From assembly GCF_001425685.1 (NCBI RefSeq), contig NZ_LMCY01000051.1:42721-106720 (forward strand): 64,000 nt of DNA, read 5' to 3'. Position 1 is the stretch's first letter. Each line of letters opens with the position of its first letter. The notes under the pieces were generated by a model. The model had not been told where the DNA came from and did no database searches. It worked only from the letters and a program-made list of their open reading frames with translations. The translations under genes were made by a program, and so were the position numbers. The DNA comes from Massilia sp. Root335 (GTDB lineage: Bacteria > Pseudomonadota > Gammaproteobacteria > Burkholderiales > Burkholderiaceae_D). Below, piece after piece: positions 41,634 to 50,250 of the stretch.

Positions 41634-41648
41634 TCGCATCCCCGCCGA

Positions 41649-44600
41649 TCAATATTCGACCGCGACCTCTTTCGCACCGAGGTGCAGCTCGAGCGCGTAT
41701 TTCAGTTCGTCCGACGGCGCCACGCGCCACGCGTCGCCCAGCTGCAGGATGCACGGGATGCCCTGCGGCGTCACGCGCAGGCTGACCGGCAGGCCGTTCT
41801 CGTGGCGGTACGGCTGCAGGATCTCGGCCAGCTTGGCCGGCGCGATGGTGCACGCCACGTCCATCTCCAGCTTGTGGCCATACTGGATGCGCGCCGTCGC
41901 GATGTCGAACGCCTTTTCGGCCGTGATGCGCAGGCCGCCGTTGAAGCGGTCTTCCGACACCTTGCCGACGACGAGCAGGAATTCGTCCTCGCGGAAGATG
42001 TTCTTGTTGGCCTCGAACAGCTCGCTGTAGATCGTGACCTCGACGACGCCCGACTTGTCGTCCAGCGACACGATCAGGATCTTGCCGCGCTGCGTGAGCT
42101 GCGTGCGCACGCCCGTGATCACGCCGCACAGCATGCGCGGATCGCGCGACGGCTCCAGGTCTTTCAGCTTGGTCTTGGCGAAGCGGCGCACTTCCTGCGC
42201 GTACGAGTCGAACATGTGGCCCGACAGGTAGTAGCCCAGCGCGGTCTTTTCCTCGGCCAGCTTCTGGCGGTCGGTCCAGGGCGTCGCCTTCACGTATTCC
42301 GGCGGCGCGACGAGGTCGGAATCGTCGCCGCCGAACAGGCTGACCTGGTTGGCGGCGGCGGCGGCCTGCCCCGCCGCTTCCATCGCGAAGGCGACCGACG
42401 CGAGCAGCACGGCGCGGTCGGTGCCGAAGCAATCCATCGCGCCGGCGCGGATCAGCGATTCGATCGTGCGGCGGTTGATCTGCTTGCGGTCGACGCGCTT
42501 GCAGAAGTCGAACAGGTCCTTGAACCGGCCGCCTTCCTCGCGCGCCGCGATGATCGCCTCGATCGCACCCTGGCCCGCGCCCTTCACGCCGCCCAGGCCG
42601 TAGCGGATGTTTTTCACCTGCTTGCCCGTGACGGACGGCGGCGGGCCTTCCGGCGTGAAGCGGAACTGCGATTCGTTGACGTCCGGCGGCAGGATCGTCA
42701 GGCCGCACATGTCGATCGAGTCCTCGACGAGGATCTTGATCTTGTCCGTGTCTTCCATCGCCAGCGACATGTTGGCTGCCATGAACGCGGCGGTGTGGTG
42801 GACCTTGAGGTACGCCGTGTGATACGACAGCAGCGCGTACGCGGCCGCGTGCGACTTGTTGAAGCCGTAGCCCGCGAACTTCTCCATCAGGTCGAAGATC
42901 TCGTCGGCCTTTTCGGTCGACAGGCCGTCCTTCGCGGCGCCGGCGCGGAAGATCGCGCGGTGCTCGGCCATTTCCTCGGCCTTCTTCTTGCCCATCGCAC
43001 GGCGCAGCATGTCCGCGCCGCCCAGCGAGTAGCCGCCGACGATCTGCGCCATCTGCATCACCTGCTCCTGGTAGACCATGATGCCGTAGGTCTCGGACAG
43101 GATGGACTCCGTGCGCGGGTCCGGGTAGTCGAACTTTTCGCCGTGCTTGCGCTTGCAGAAGTCGGGGATCAGGTCCATCGGGCCCGGACGGTACAGCGCC
43201 ACGAGCGCGATGATGTCCTCGAAGCGGTCGGGACGCGCATCTTTCAGCATGCCCTGCATGCCGCGGCTTTCGAGCTGGAACACGGCGACGGTCTTCGCAT
43301 CCGTCAGCAGTTTATAGGTCGGCCGGTCCGTCAGCGGCAGCCTGGCCAGGTCGAAATCCTTGTCGGCCGGGTCGAGCCCGCGGATGTAGTTGACGGCGCG
43401 GTCGAGGATCGTCAGCGTGGTCAGGCCCAGGAAGTCGAACTTCACCAGGCCGGCCGCCTCGACGTCGTCCTTGTCGTACTGCGACACGACGCCGGCGTCG
43501 CCGCCCTGCGTGTACAGCGGGCAGAAGTCGGTCAGCTTGCCGGGGGCGATCAAGACGCCGCCCGCGTGCATGCCGATGTTGCGGGTGATGCCTTCGACCT
43601 GCTGCGCGAGCTCGATCAGCTGCTTCACCTCTTCCTCGTTCTCGAGGCGCTCCTTCAGCATCGGTTCTTCCTCGATCGCCTCGGCGATCGACACCTGCTT
43701 GCCCGGCTTGAACGGGATCAGCTTGGAGATGCCGTCGCAGAAGTTGTACCCGAAATCGAGCACGCGGCCCACGTCGCGGATCGCGCCCTTCGCCGCCATC
43801 GTACCGAACGTGGCGATCTGCGACACGGCGTCGCGGCCGTACAGGTCCTTCACGTGCTGGATCACCAGTTCGCGCTTTTCCTGGCAGAAGTCGATGTCGA
43901 AGTCGGGCATCGAGACGCGTTCCGGGTTCAGGAAACGTTCGAACAGCAGGTTGTACTTGAGCGGATCGAGGTCGGTGATCTTGAGCGCGTACGCCACCAG
44001 CGAACCCGCGCCGGAACCGCGGCCCGGGCCGATCGGCACGCCGTTGTTCTTGCCCCACTGGATGAACTCCGCCACGATGAGGAAGTAGCCCGGGAACTTC
44101 ATCTTGATGATGGTGTTGTTCTCGAACTCGAGGCGCGCCTCGTAGCGCGGCCGCTCTTTCTCGCGCTGTTCCTCGTTCGGGTACAGCTCGACGAGGCGCT
44201 CTTCCAGGCCCTTCTTCGTTTCGGCGATGAGGAATTCGTCGATGGTCATGCCCGGCGTCGGGAAGTTCGGCAGCTGCGGCTTGCCGAGCGTGAGCGTCAC
44301 GTTGCAGCGCTTGGCGATCTCCACCGAGTTGGCCAGGGCGCCCGGCAAGTCCTTGAACAGCTCGGCCATCTCGGCCTGCGACTTGAAGCACATGCCTTCG
44401 TTGAAGCGGCGCACGCGCTTGGCGTTGGCCAGCATCTCGCCCTCGGCGATACAGACGCGCGCCTCGTGCGCGATGAATTCGTCCTTGCTGATGAACTGCA
44501 CCGGATGCGTCGCGACGACGGGCAGCCCGAGCCGGTTCGCCAGCGCCACCGAGTGACGTACCTGCTGTTCCTGGTTCGGCTGGCCGGCGCGCTGGATCTC

Positions 44601-45143
44601 GACGTAGAAGTGGCCCGGGAAGATCTGCGCCCAGCGCCGCGCGCACGCTTCCGCCTTGTCCAGGTCGCCGTTGTCGATGGCGTGGCCGATGTCGCCGAAC
44701 TGCGCGCCCGACAGCACGATCAGGGCGTTCGACTGCGGCACGTCCGGCTCCAGCGTGGACACGCTCGTCGCCAGCGCTTCCAGCCACTCGACGCGGATCT
44801 CGGCCCGGCCCTTGTACTGGTTGGTGAGCCACGCCTTGGACAGCAATTCGCAGATCTGCAGGTAGCCGGTCTTGTTCTTGGCCAGGATCAGCAGGCGGAA
44901 CGGCTTCTCGCGGTTCTCGTCGTTCGTGATCCAGGCGTCGACCCCGACGATCGGCTTGATGCCCTTGCCGCGCGCCGCCTTGTAAAAACGCACGAGGCAA
45001 AATGCGTTGGCCAGGTCGGTGACACCCACCGCCGGCTGCTGGTCGCGGGCGGCGGCGGCCACGAGGTCGTCGATGCGGACGAGGCCGTCGACGATCGAGT
45101 ATTCGGTATGGACGCGGAGGTGGGTGAAGATCGGGGAAGTCAT
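41649..45143 (-). CDS. dnaE: DNA polymerase III alpha subunit
   Basis: 1164-aa replicative polymerase, equal in length to E. coli DnaE. An N-terminal PHP domain (FTHLRVHTEYSIVDGLV), the polymerase palm with PDFDIDF (two catalytic Asp) and KFDFLGL (third Asp), the motif GRGSGAGSLVAYAL, the fingers region (MGKKKAEEMAEHR), a helix-hairpin-helix segment, and a C-terminal OB fold (ISLDD-like IVSLDDKSGVVEVTIYSE). The PHP metal ligands appear partly conserved. It is transcribed away from the acyltransferase gene on the same strand with an 89-bp gap upstream. Confidence 0.97.
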   Translation of the reverse strand: MTSPIFTHLRVHTEYSIVDGLVRIDDLVAAAARDQQPAVGVTDLANAFCLVRFYKAARGKGIKPIVGVDAWITNDENREKPFRLLILAKNKTGYLQICELLSKAWLTNQYKGRAEIRVEWLEALATSVSTLEPDVPQSNALIVLSGAQFGDIGHAIDNGDLDKAEACARRWAQIFPGHFYVEIQRAGQPNQEQQVRHSVALANRLGLPVVATHPVQFISKDEFIAHEARVCIAEGEMLANAKRVRRFNEGMCFKSQAEMAELFKDLPGALANSVEIAKRCNVTLTLGKPQLPNFPTPGMTIDEFLIAETKKGLEERLVELYPNEEQREKERPRYEARLEFENNTIIKMKFPGYFLIVAEFIQWGKNNGVPIGPGRGSGAGSLVAYALKITDLDPLKYNLLFERFLNPERVSMPDFDIDFCQEKRELVIQHVKDLYGRDAVSQIATFGTMAAKGAIRDVGRVLDFGYNFCDGISKLIPFKPGKQVSIAEAIEEEPMLKERLENEEEVKQLIELAQQVEGITRNIGMHAGGVLIAPGKLTDFCPLYTQGGDAGVVSQYDKDDVEAAGLVKFDFLGLTTLTILDRAVNYIRGLDPADKDFDLARLPLTDRPTYKLLTDAKTVAVFQLESRGMQGMLKDARPDRFEDIIALVALYRPGPMDLIPDFCKRKHGEKFDYPDPRTESILSETYGIMVYQEQVMQMAQIVGGYSLGGADMLRRAMGKKKAEEMAEHRAIFRAGAAKDGLSTEKADEIFDLMEKFAGYGFNKSHAAAYALLSYHTAYLKVHHTAAFMAANMSLAMEDTDKIKILVEDSIDMCGLTILPPDVNESQFRFTPEGPPPSVTGKQVKNIRYGLGGVKGAGQGAIEAIIAAREEGGRFKDLFDFCKRVDRKQINRRTIESLIRAGAMDCFGTDRAVLLASVAFAMEAAGQAAAAANQVSLFGGDDSDLVAPPEYVKATPWTDRQKLAEEKTALGYYLSGHMFDSYAQEVRRFAKTKLKDLEPSRDPRMLCGVITGVRTQLTQRGKILIVSLDDKSGVVEVTIYSELFEANKNIFREDEFLLVVGKVSEDRFNGGLRITAEKAFDIATARIQYGHKLEMDVACTIAPAKLAEILQPYRHENGLPVSLRVTPQGIPCILQLGDAWRVAPSDELKYALELHLGAKEVAVEY

Positions 45144-45232
45144 CCTGTCATTTTACCTCGGACGGCCGGACGGGATGGTTGCATCCAGGCACGGTGGCGC
45201 TCTTGACAAGATGCGGCCGCGTGATCAATCCA

Positions 45233-46345
45233 TCATTGCACGGCCACGCCCGCCTGCACCGGCCGGTCGGCACCGTAGCGGCGGCGCATGCGCAGGAACG
45301 GCTCCTCGATGCTGTTGTAGCTGAGGGTCGCCAGCGTCCACGTCGCGCCATAGCTGACGGCCACCATGAGGGCGGCGTCGAGCCAGCCGCGGCCGGTCGG
45401 GTGCACGAGGCCGACGCGCTGGGCCAGCAGGTGCAGCAGCCCCATGTGCAGCAGATAGAAGGAAAAGCTGACCTTGCCGCCGTGGCACAGCACGCGCTCG
45501 ACGACGTCCGGCAGGCGCGGCCGGAATCCCACCCAGGCGACGATGAAGAAGGCCCAGCCGGCGGACTCCGCCATCGACCAGAAGATCCAGAACGACGATT
45601 TCGGCGTCGCGCCGAACGGCGCCAGGCGGTGCATGGTGGCGGTGTCCCACACGACGAGCGCGGCCGCGGCCACGAGCAGCCACGGCGCGTGGCGCTGCAG
45701 CGTGGGCTGGTATTGCTGGTACAACATCGCAGCGAGCATGCCGATCAGGAACTGGTCGAAGCGGCCGACGAACGTGCAGAAATACATCAGCGTGCTGTTG
45801 TCGTTGACGGTATAGGCGGCGAGCTTGAAGAACGCCATCAGCACCAGCAGCTGGAGCACGTAGCGCTTGCCCCGCTCCAGCGCAAAGCGGGCCAGGAACG
45901 GGAAGACGAGGTAGAACAGGAATTCGAGGGAAATGGTCCAGGCAGCGCCCGTGACCACCGTGCCCGACGTCGGCGCATGGCCGAGGTTGGTGGCGAACAG
46001 GTACAGCAGGTCCTGCGGCTGGAAATTATCGCGCCCGATCGACGTCGCGACGAGGAAGATCGTCAGGAACAGGGGAAAAATGCGCAGCACGCGGTTGCGC
46101 ACGAAATCGCGGTAGACGATGGTCTTTTGCGCCAGCGCGATCTGCATGAACAAAAAACCCGACAGCGTGAAGAACAGCCCCACGCCCGTATGCCCTTCCG
46201 TGATCAGGGCCGCCCAGTTGCTCGCCAGCGGCGCCCCGCCCAGGACGCGGTACTCCAGGTGGAAATGAAATAAAAAAACGATGGTGGCGGCCAGCCAGCG
46301 CAACTGGTCGATGCGCGGGTTGTATTGCAGGTTCAGCGATTGCAT
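45233..46345 (-). CDS. Acyltransferase family 3 membrane protein
   Basis: 370-aa inner-membrane protein of the AT3/OafA-NodX family with about ten helices; such enzymes O-acylate polysaccharide or lipid sugars. The N-terminal signature is IDQLRWLAATIVFLFHFHLEYR, with the active His in FHFH. VGLFFTLSGFLFMQ and TISLEFLFYLVFPFLAR are further hallmarks. There is no C-terminal SGNH domain. The ATG at 46345 is selected because the 30 preceding codons are not family-like. Substrate unknown. Confidence 0.88.
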   Translation of the reverse strand: MQSLNLQYNPRIDQLRWLAATIVFLFHFHLEYRVLGGAPLASNWAALITEGHTGVGLFFTLSGFLFMQIALAQKTIVYRDFVRNRVLRIFPLFLTIFLVATSIGRDNFQPQDLLYLFATNLGHAPTSGTVVTGAAWTISLEFLFYLVFPFLARFALERGKRYVLQLLVLMAFFKLAAYTVNDNSTLMYFCTFVGRFDQFLIGMLAAMLYQQYQPTLQRHAPWLLVAAAALVVWDTATMHRLAPFGATPKSSFWIFWSMAESAGWAFFIVAWVGFRPRLPDVVERVLCHGGKVSFSFYLLHMGLLHLLAQRVGLVHPTGRGWLDAALMVAVSYGATWTLATLSYNSIEEPFLRMRRRYGADRPVQAGVAVQ

Positions 46346-46487
46346 GGGAAGGCCGGAAGGCTTGCATGAAAGAAAAGCATTGTAATGCCAATTGCCGCGA
46401 ATGCGACGTCGTCTGCTGGGCTCAGCTGCCCGCATTTTCTAGCATATAATAGAAGGCTTCATTTCACGCTCCTCCGCTTTAACGATC

Positions 46488-47354
46488 ATGCACGTCAATA
46501 TCGCCGCCTACAAGTTCGTCAGCCTCGACAACCTCGAAGAGATGCGCCTGCAATACCAGGCGCTGTGCACCGAACTGGCCCTCAAGGGTACTGTCCTGCT
46601 GACGCCGGAAGGCATCAACATGTTCGTGTCCGGCCCGCGCGAGGCGATCGACCAGTACCTCGCCTGGGTGCGCAGCGACGCCCGCCTGGCCGACCTGGAG
46701 TGGAAGGAAAGCGTGTCGGCCGAGCAATCGCACCGCCGCATGCTGGTCCGCATCAAGAAGGAAATCATCACGATGCGCATGCCGCTGATCAAGCCGGAAC
46801 TGGGCCGCGCGCCATCCGTGGCGCCGAAGACGCTCAAGCGCTGGCTCGACCAGGGCCATGACGACGACGGCGTCCCGGTCGTCATGATGGAAACCCGCAA
46901 CGCGTTCGAGGTGGACGTCGGCACGTTCGACAACACGCTCGACTACCGCATCGACAAGTTCAGCGAATTTCCGGAAGTCGTCGAGAAACACAAGGACGAG
47001 CTCCGGGGCAAGACCGTCGTGACCTTTTGCACCGGCGGCATCCGCTGCGAAAAAGCGGCGATCCACATGCAGAACATCGGCTACGACCGCGTCTACCAGC
47101 TCGACGGCGGCATCCTGAAATATTTCGAGGAAGTGGGCGGCGACCACTACACGGGCGACTGCTTCGTGTTCGACTACCGTACCGCCCTCAACCCCAAGCT
47201 GGAACCGACGGAAACCGTACAATGCTTCGCTTGCCGTGCCGTCGTGACGCCACGCCAGCAGCTGGCGCCGGAGTATGTGGTCGGGCAATCGTGCCCGCAC
47301 TGCGCGGGCGGCAAGACGGGCGGCAGCACGATGGCGAACGAAGCGGGCGCCTGA
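46488..47354 (+). CDS. trhO: tRNA uridine(34) hydroxylase, rhodanese family
   Basis: 288-aa cytoplasmic protein of the TrhO/YceA family, which forms 5-hydroxyuridine at tRNA position 34. An N-terminal acylphosphatase-like region (LKGTVLLTPEGINMFVSG) is followed by a rhodanese domain whose active-site loop is FCTGGIRCEKA (catalytic Cys) and a C-terminal Cys-rich zinc-binding-like tail (CFACRAVV and CPHCAGG). Length is slightly under the E. coli protein (350 aa), as for the shorter class. Confidence 0.93.
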   Translation: MHVNIAAYKFVSLDNLEEMRLQYQALCTELALKGTVLLTPEGINMFVSGPREAIDQYLAWVRSDARLADLEWKESVSAEQSHRRMLVRIKKEIITMRMPLIKPELGRAPSVAPKTLKRWLDQGHDDDGVPVVMMETRNAFEVDVGTFDNTLDYRIDKFSEFPEVVEKHKDELRGKTVVTFCTGGIRCEKAAIHMQNIGYDRVYQLDGGILKYFEEVGGDHYTGDCFVFDYRTALNPKLEPTETVQCFACRAVVTPRQQLAPEYVVGQSCPHCAGGKTGGSTMANEAGA

Positions 47355-47370
47355 GCCCGCCGCCCCGTCG

Positions 47371-47961
47371 TCAACCCGGCTGCACCCCGACGAGGTGCAC
47401 CGGTTCTTCCATGCCTGCCGTGTAGATCACGGTGCTGATCTTCGCGATCAGCGCATCGATATTGGCCGGGTCGAGGGCGTACGCCGCCGAGGCTTCGTCC
47501 TTGATCGCGGCCAGGTAATCGTGGGCCAGCGTGTTCGCGTTCGCGCCCGTGTAGGCCAGGCGCTCGTTGGCCTGGTCGACGTGGTCCGTAAAGATTTCCG
47601 CCGTCTGGACCTTGTCCTGGAAGACGACGTTGTCGAGGCCCTGGGCGCCGCTCGCGACCGACGTCACGACGTCGGCGATGGAAATCACCTTGCTGTCCAG
47701 CAGGCCGGCCCAGTAATCGACGCCGGCCGTCTCCGCCGCGCGGCCGAACAGGTGCTCGTACACGGTGTCGACGAGCGCGCGGTTGTCCATGCCGCTCACC
47801 ATGCCCTGGTATTCCGCGGAGGTGGCGAACGCCTGGACCATCCCGGCGAACCCGCTGGGCGTGGCCGCCATTTTTGTCCAGTACTGCAGTCCGAAATAAT
47901 CGGCCGGGCGGCCGAAATACGCGACATACAAGTCCTGCACCTGGGTGCTCAGCTCGGCCAT
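47371..47961 (-). CDS. DUF4214 protein, small
   Basis: 196-aa cysteine-free protein with two DUF4214 modules. The first begins VQDLYVAYFGRPADYFGLQYW; the second includes VYEHLFGRAAETAGVDYWAGLL. DUF4214 occurs in surface and type I-secreted proteins; its role is not known, though it is often called an adhesion or S-layer-anchoring module. No signal peptide. The start at 47961 is set by AAGGAG 6 nt upstream. The C-terminus (ALIAKISTVIYTAGMEEPVHLVG) is hydrophobic-polar, like type I secretion signals. Same strand as the secretion genes, so it may be an additional substrate. Confidence 0.82.
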   Translation of the reverse strand: MAELSTQVQDLYVAYFGRPADYFGLQYWTKMAATPSGFAGMVQAFATSAEYQGMVSGMDNRALVDTVYEHLFGRAAETAGVDYWAGLLDSKVISIADVVTSVASGAQGLDNVVFQDKVQTAEIFTDHVDQANERLAYTGANANTLAHDYLAAIKDEASAAYALDPANIDALIAKISTVIYTAGMEEPVHLVGVQPG

Positions 47962-48082
47962 CGTCATCTCCTTCCTGCGCTGCATCGAGGAGGCCGTGGG
48001 CGCCGCAGCGGCCGCGCCCGCCAGCCCCGTTCACGCCTGTCCCAATCGCGAATGCGATATGAAACGTCGGGCACAACGTTGA

Positions 48083-48658
48083 TCAGGCCAGGTGGTGCGG
48101 TACGTCGGTGCCGGTCGGGGTGCCCACGATGTCGGCGATCTGGGCGTCGATCACGCCAGGATTGATGGCATTGGCCGAGCTCGCCAAATCGACGATCGTG
48201 CCGATGAAGGCCTTGGCCTTGAGGTTCGCCGCCGTGCCCGAATAGGCCGCGATTTCGGCGGGCTGGTCGACGTGTTCGGTGAACGCCGTGGCGACGGCCA
48301 CGCGGCCGTTGTAGACCAGCTTGTCGTTGTTCTGGGCACCCGCGGCGATGGCGGTCACGGCATTGTCGACGGTGATCGTGTGGTTGTTCAGCGCATTCGT
48401 CCAGTAATCGACGCCGGCCTGCTCGCCGACACGCCCGAACAGGTTCTGGTACACGGCCTGCACGACGCCCTGGTTGTCCAGGCCGGCATACGTGTCCCTG
48501 TACTCCTGCGAGCCGGCAAAGGCCGCGGAAATCTGCTGCACCCCGTTGGGATCGGTCGCCAGCACATTGTCCCAATAGGTCAGACCGTTGGGGTCCGCCG
48601 GGCGGCTGAAATATGCAATATACAACTGCTCGACGGTCGTTGTGTTCGTGGTTGCCAT
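48083..48658 (-). CDS. DUF4214 protein, small
   Basis: 191-aa cysteine-free paralogue of the preceding protein. VEQLYIAYFSRPADPNGLTYW opens the first module and VYQNLFGRVGEQAGVDYWTNAL the second; both are close in sequence to the N-terminus of the 856-aa S-layer-type protein. No signal peptide. AGG plus TAATA precedes the ATG at 48658. The C-terminal end DAQIADIVGTPTGTDVPHHLA may be a type I secretion signal. It lies between the secretion operon and the other small DUF4214 gene on the same strand. No CRP palindrome is seen upstream. Confidence 0.82.
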   Translation of the reverse strand: MATTNTTTVEQLYIAYFSRPADPNGLTYWDNVLATDPNGVQQISAAFAGSQEYRDTYAGLDNQGVVQAVYQNLFGRVGEQAGVDYWTNALNNHTITVDNAVTAIAAGAQNNDKLVYNGRVAVATAFTEHVDQPAEIAAYSGTAANLKAKAFIGTIVDLASSANAINPGVIDAQIADIVGTPTGTDVPHHLA

Positions 48659-48860
48659 TATTACCTCCATGTCGAAATGTGAGGAAATACTACAATAGCT
48701 AGAATATAAATGGCGCCAGCAACCCAGCAGTGCGCATGCGGATTCCGCATGGATACTATTTCTTAAAAGAAGTGGTTACTCACTGCAATCAGGCAAATTG
48801 TTAACTAAGTGCAATTTGCATGATGAAAATAATCGCGGAGAAGTCGTGTGGAAAGGAGCC

Positions 48861-48884
48861 GGCGGCGCCGCGCGTGGCGCCGCC
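48861..48884 (-). terminator. Hairpin after the TolC-like gene
   Basis: Perfect 9-bp stem GGCGGCGCC/GGCGCCGCC with a 6-nt loop, 13 bp past the stop of the outer-membrane channel gene on the minus strand, followed by GGCTCCTTTCC. Probable end of the secretion operon. Confidence 0.55.
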
Positions 48885-48897
48885 GCCGGATGGACGC

Positions 48898-50244
48898 TCA
48901 GTGGAAGTAAGCGGCAACTTCGCGTACGGCGCCTGCGTCCAGCGTGCCGGCGGCCGCGCGCATGCGAAGCAGGCCGAGCAGGTACATATAGCGCGCCTGC
49001 GCCAGGTCGCGCTGACTCGTGTACAGCTGCTGCTGCGCGTTCAGCAGGTCGAGGTTGATGCGCACGCCGCCCTTGATGCTTTGCTCGGTGGCCTTCATGA
49101 GCTCCCGGCCGGAGGCGACGGCCTTCTCCAGCGCGTTGATCTTGGCGGTGCTGTTCTGGACGAGGTCGTACGCCTTGCGCAGTTCCACCATCACCTGATT
49201 GGTGCGGTTGTCGAAGTCGGCCTGGGCACGGTTCCAGCTGGCCGCCGCCTGGCGCGTCGTCGCATTGATCGCCCCGCCCTGGTAGATCGGGATGTTCACC
49301 TGCACGCCGATCGTGCGGTTGACCGTGTTCTGGTTGTAGGTGGTCAGGGATGCCGCGTCATCCTTGCTGTAGGCGGCGATCAGGTCGACGCGCGGCGCAT
49401 GCCCGGCCTTGTCGCGCTGGATTTCCAGGCGCGCGTTCTCGACGGCCAGGCGTGCCGCCGCCAGTTGCGGATTGTGCGCGAGTGCCGCCGCGCGCAAGTC
49501 CTCGAACGACTTCGGCGCCCTGTCCTGGAAGTGGAAATCGGCGCCGAGCGGATCCAGCGTGCCCGGGTCCATGCCGATCACGCCCGCCAGCGTGTCGCGC
49601 ATCGCCGTCGCATTATCCTGCGCCTCGACCAGCTGGGCCTCGGCCAGGTCCAGGCGTGCCTGGGTTTCCAGCATGTCGGTCTTGGTGCCCTCGCCTTTTT
49701 CGAACAGGCGCCGGTTGACCTTCATCTGCTCCAGATACATGTCGCGCTGCACTTTCGAGAGCGCGACCTGGTCCTCGGCAAACAACGCGTCCGAGTACGC
49801 GCCGACCACGCGCAGGATCACCTGGGCGGTGTCGGACTCGAACTGTTTGGCCCCCTGCTCGGTCTGGACCTTGCCCTGGCGGTAGCGCATCCAGCCGTCC
49901 AGGTTGAGGATCGGCTGGCGCACCTGCACCGCCGACGAGCGGCTGATGTAGCGCGGATGCGTCAACTCGTTCCCGAGTTTCGGATTGCTCGAGATGACTT
50001 CGAGGTCCGCGATATTCCGGCTGGCCGAATAACTGGCCGACACCTGCGGCAGCAGGTTCGAGCGCCCGAGAATGCGGTTTTCCTTGGCCGATTCGTTCTC
50101 GTAAAAATTCATCCGGTACTGCGGATCGTTCTTCAGCGCGGCCTCGTAGGCCTGCTGCAGGCTGATCGCCGCGGCGTTGCCGCCGACGCCGGCCAGCAGC
50201 AGGGCCAGCGCCAGCGCCTTCTTTTTCATCGACACTTTCGCCAT
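48898..50244 (-). CDS. TolC-family outer-membrane channel of type I secretion
   Basis: 448-aa outer-membrane factor. It has a Sec signal peptide (KKKALALALLLAGVGGNAAA, cleaved near AAA) and two repeats of the TolC fold: SLQQAYEAALKNDPQYR begins the first, and LRAAALAHNPQLAAARLAVENARLEIQRDKAG (split) begins the second, with LDLLNAQQQLYTSQRDLAQARYMYL at the C-terminus. The start at 50244 has GGAGG about 11 nt upstream; the internal ATG (MKKKAL) at 50229 is an alternative. Third gene of the ABC-adaptor-channel operon, 6 bp after the adaptor. Confidence 0.92.
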   Translation of the reverse strand: MAKVSMKKKALALALLLAGVGGNAAAISLQQAYEAALKNDPQYRMNFYENESAKENRILGRSNLLPQVSASYSASRNIADLEVISSNPKLGNELTHPRYISRSSAVQVRQPILNLDGWMRYRQGKVQTEQGAKQFESDTAQVILRVVGAYSDALFAEDQVALSKVQRDMYLEQMKVNRRLFEKGEGTKTDMLETQARLDLAEAQLVEAQDNATAMRDTLAGVIGMDPGTLDPLGADFHFQDRAPKSFEDLRAAALAHNPQLAAARLAVENARLEIQRDKAGHAPRVDLIAAYSKDDAASLTTYNQNTVNRTIGVQVNIPIYQGGAINATTRQAAASWNRAQADFDNRTNQVMVELRKAYDLVQNSTAKINALEKAVASGRELMKATEQSIKGGVRINLDLLNAQQQLYTSQRDLAQARYMYLLGLLRMRAAAGTLDAGAVREVAAYFH

Positions 50245-50250
50245 CGCGGA

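Noticed and set aside
48659..48897. CRP site upstream of the small DUF4214 gene
   Set aside because: Only a TGTGA half-site (near 48678) is present; the opposite half does not match.
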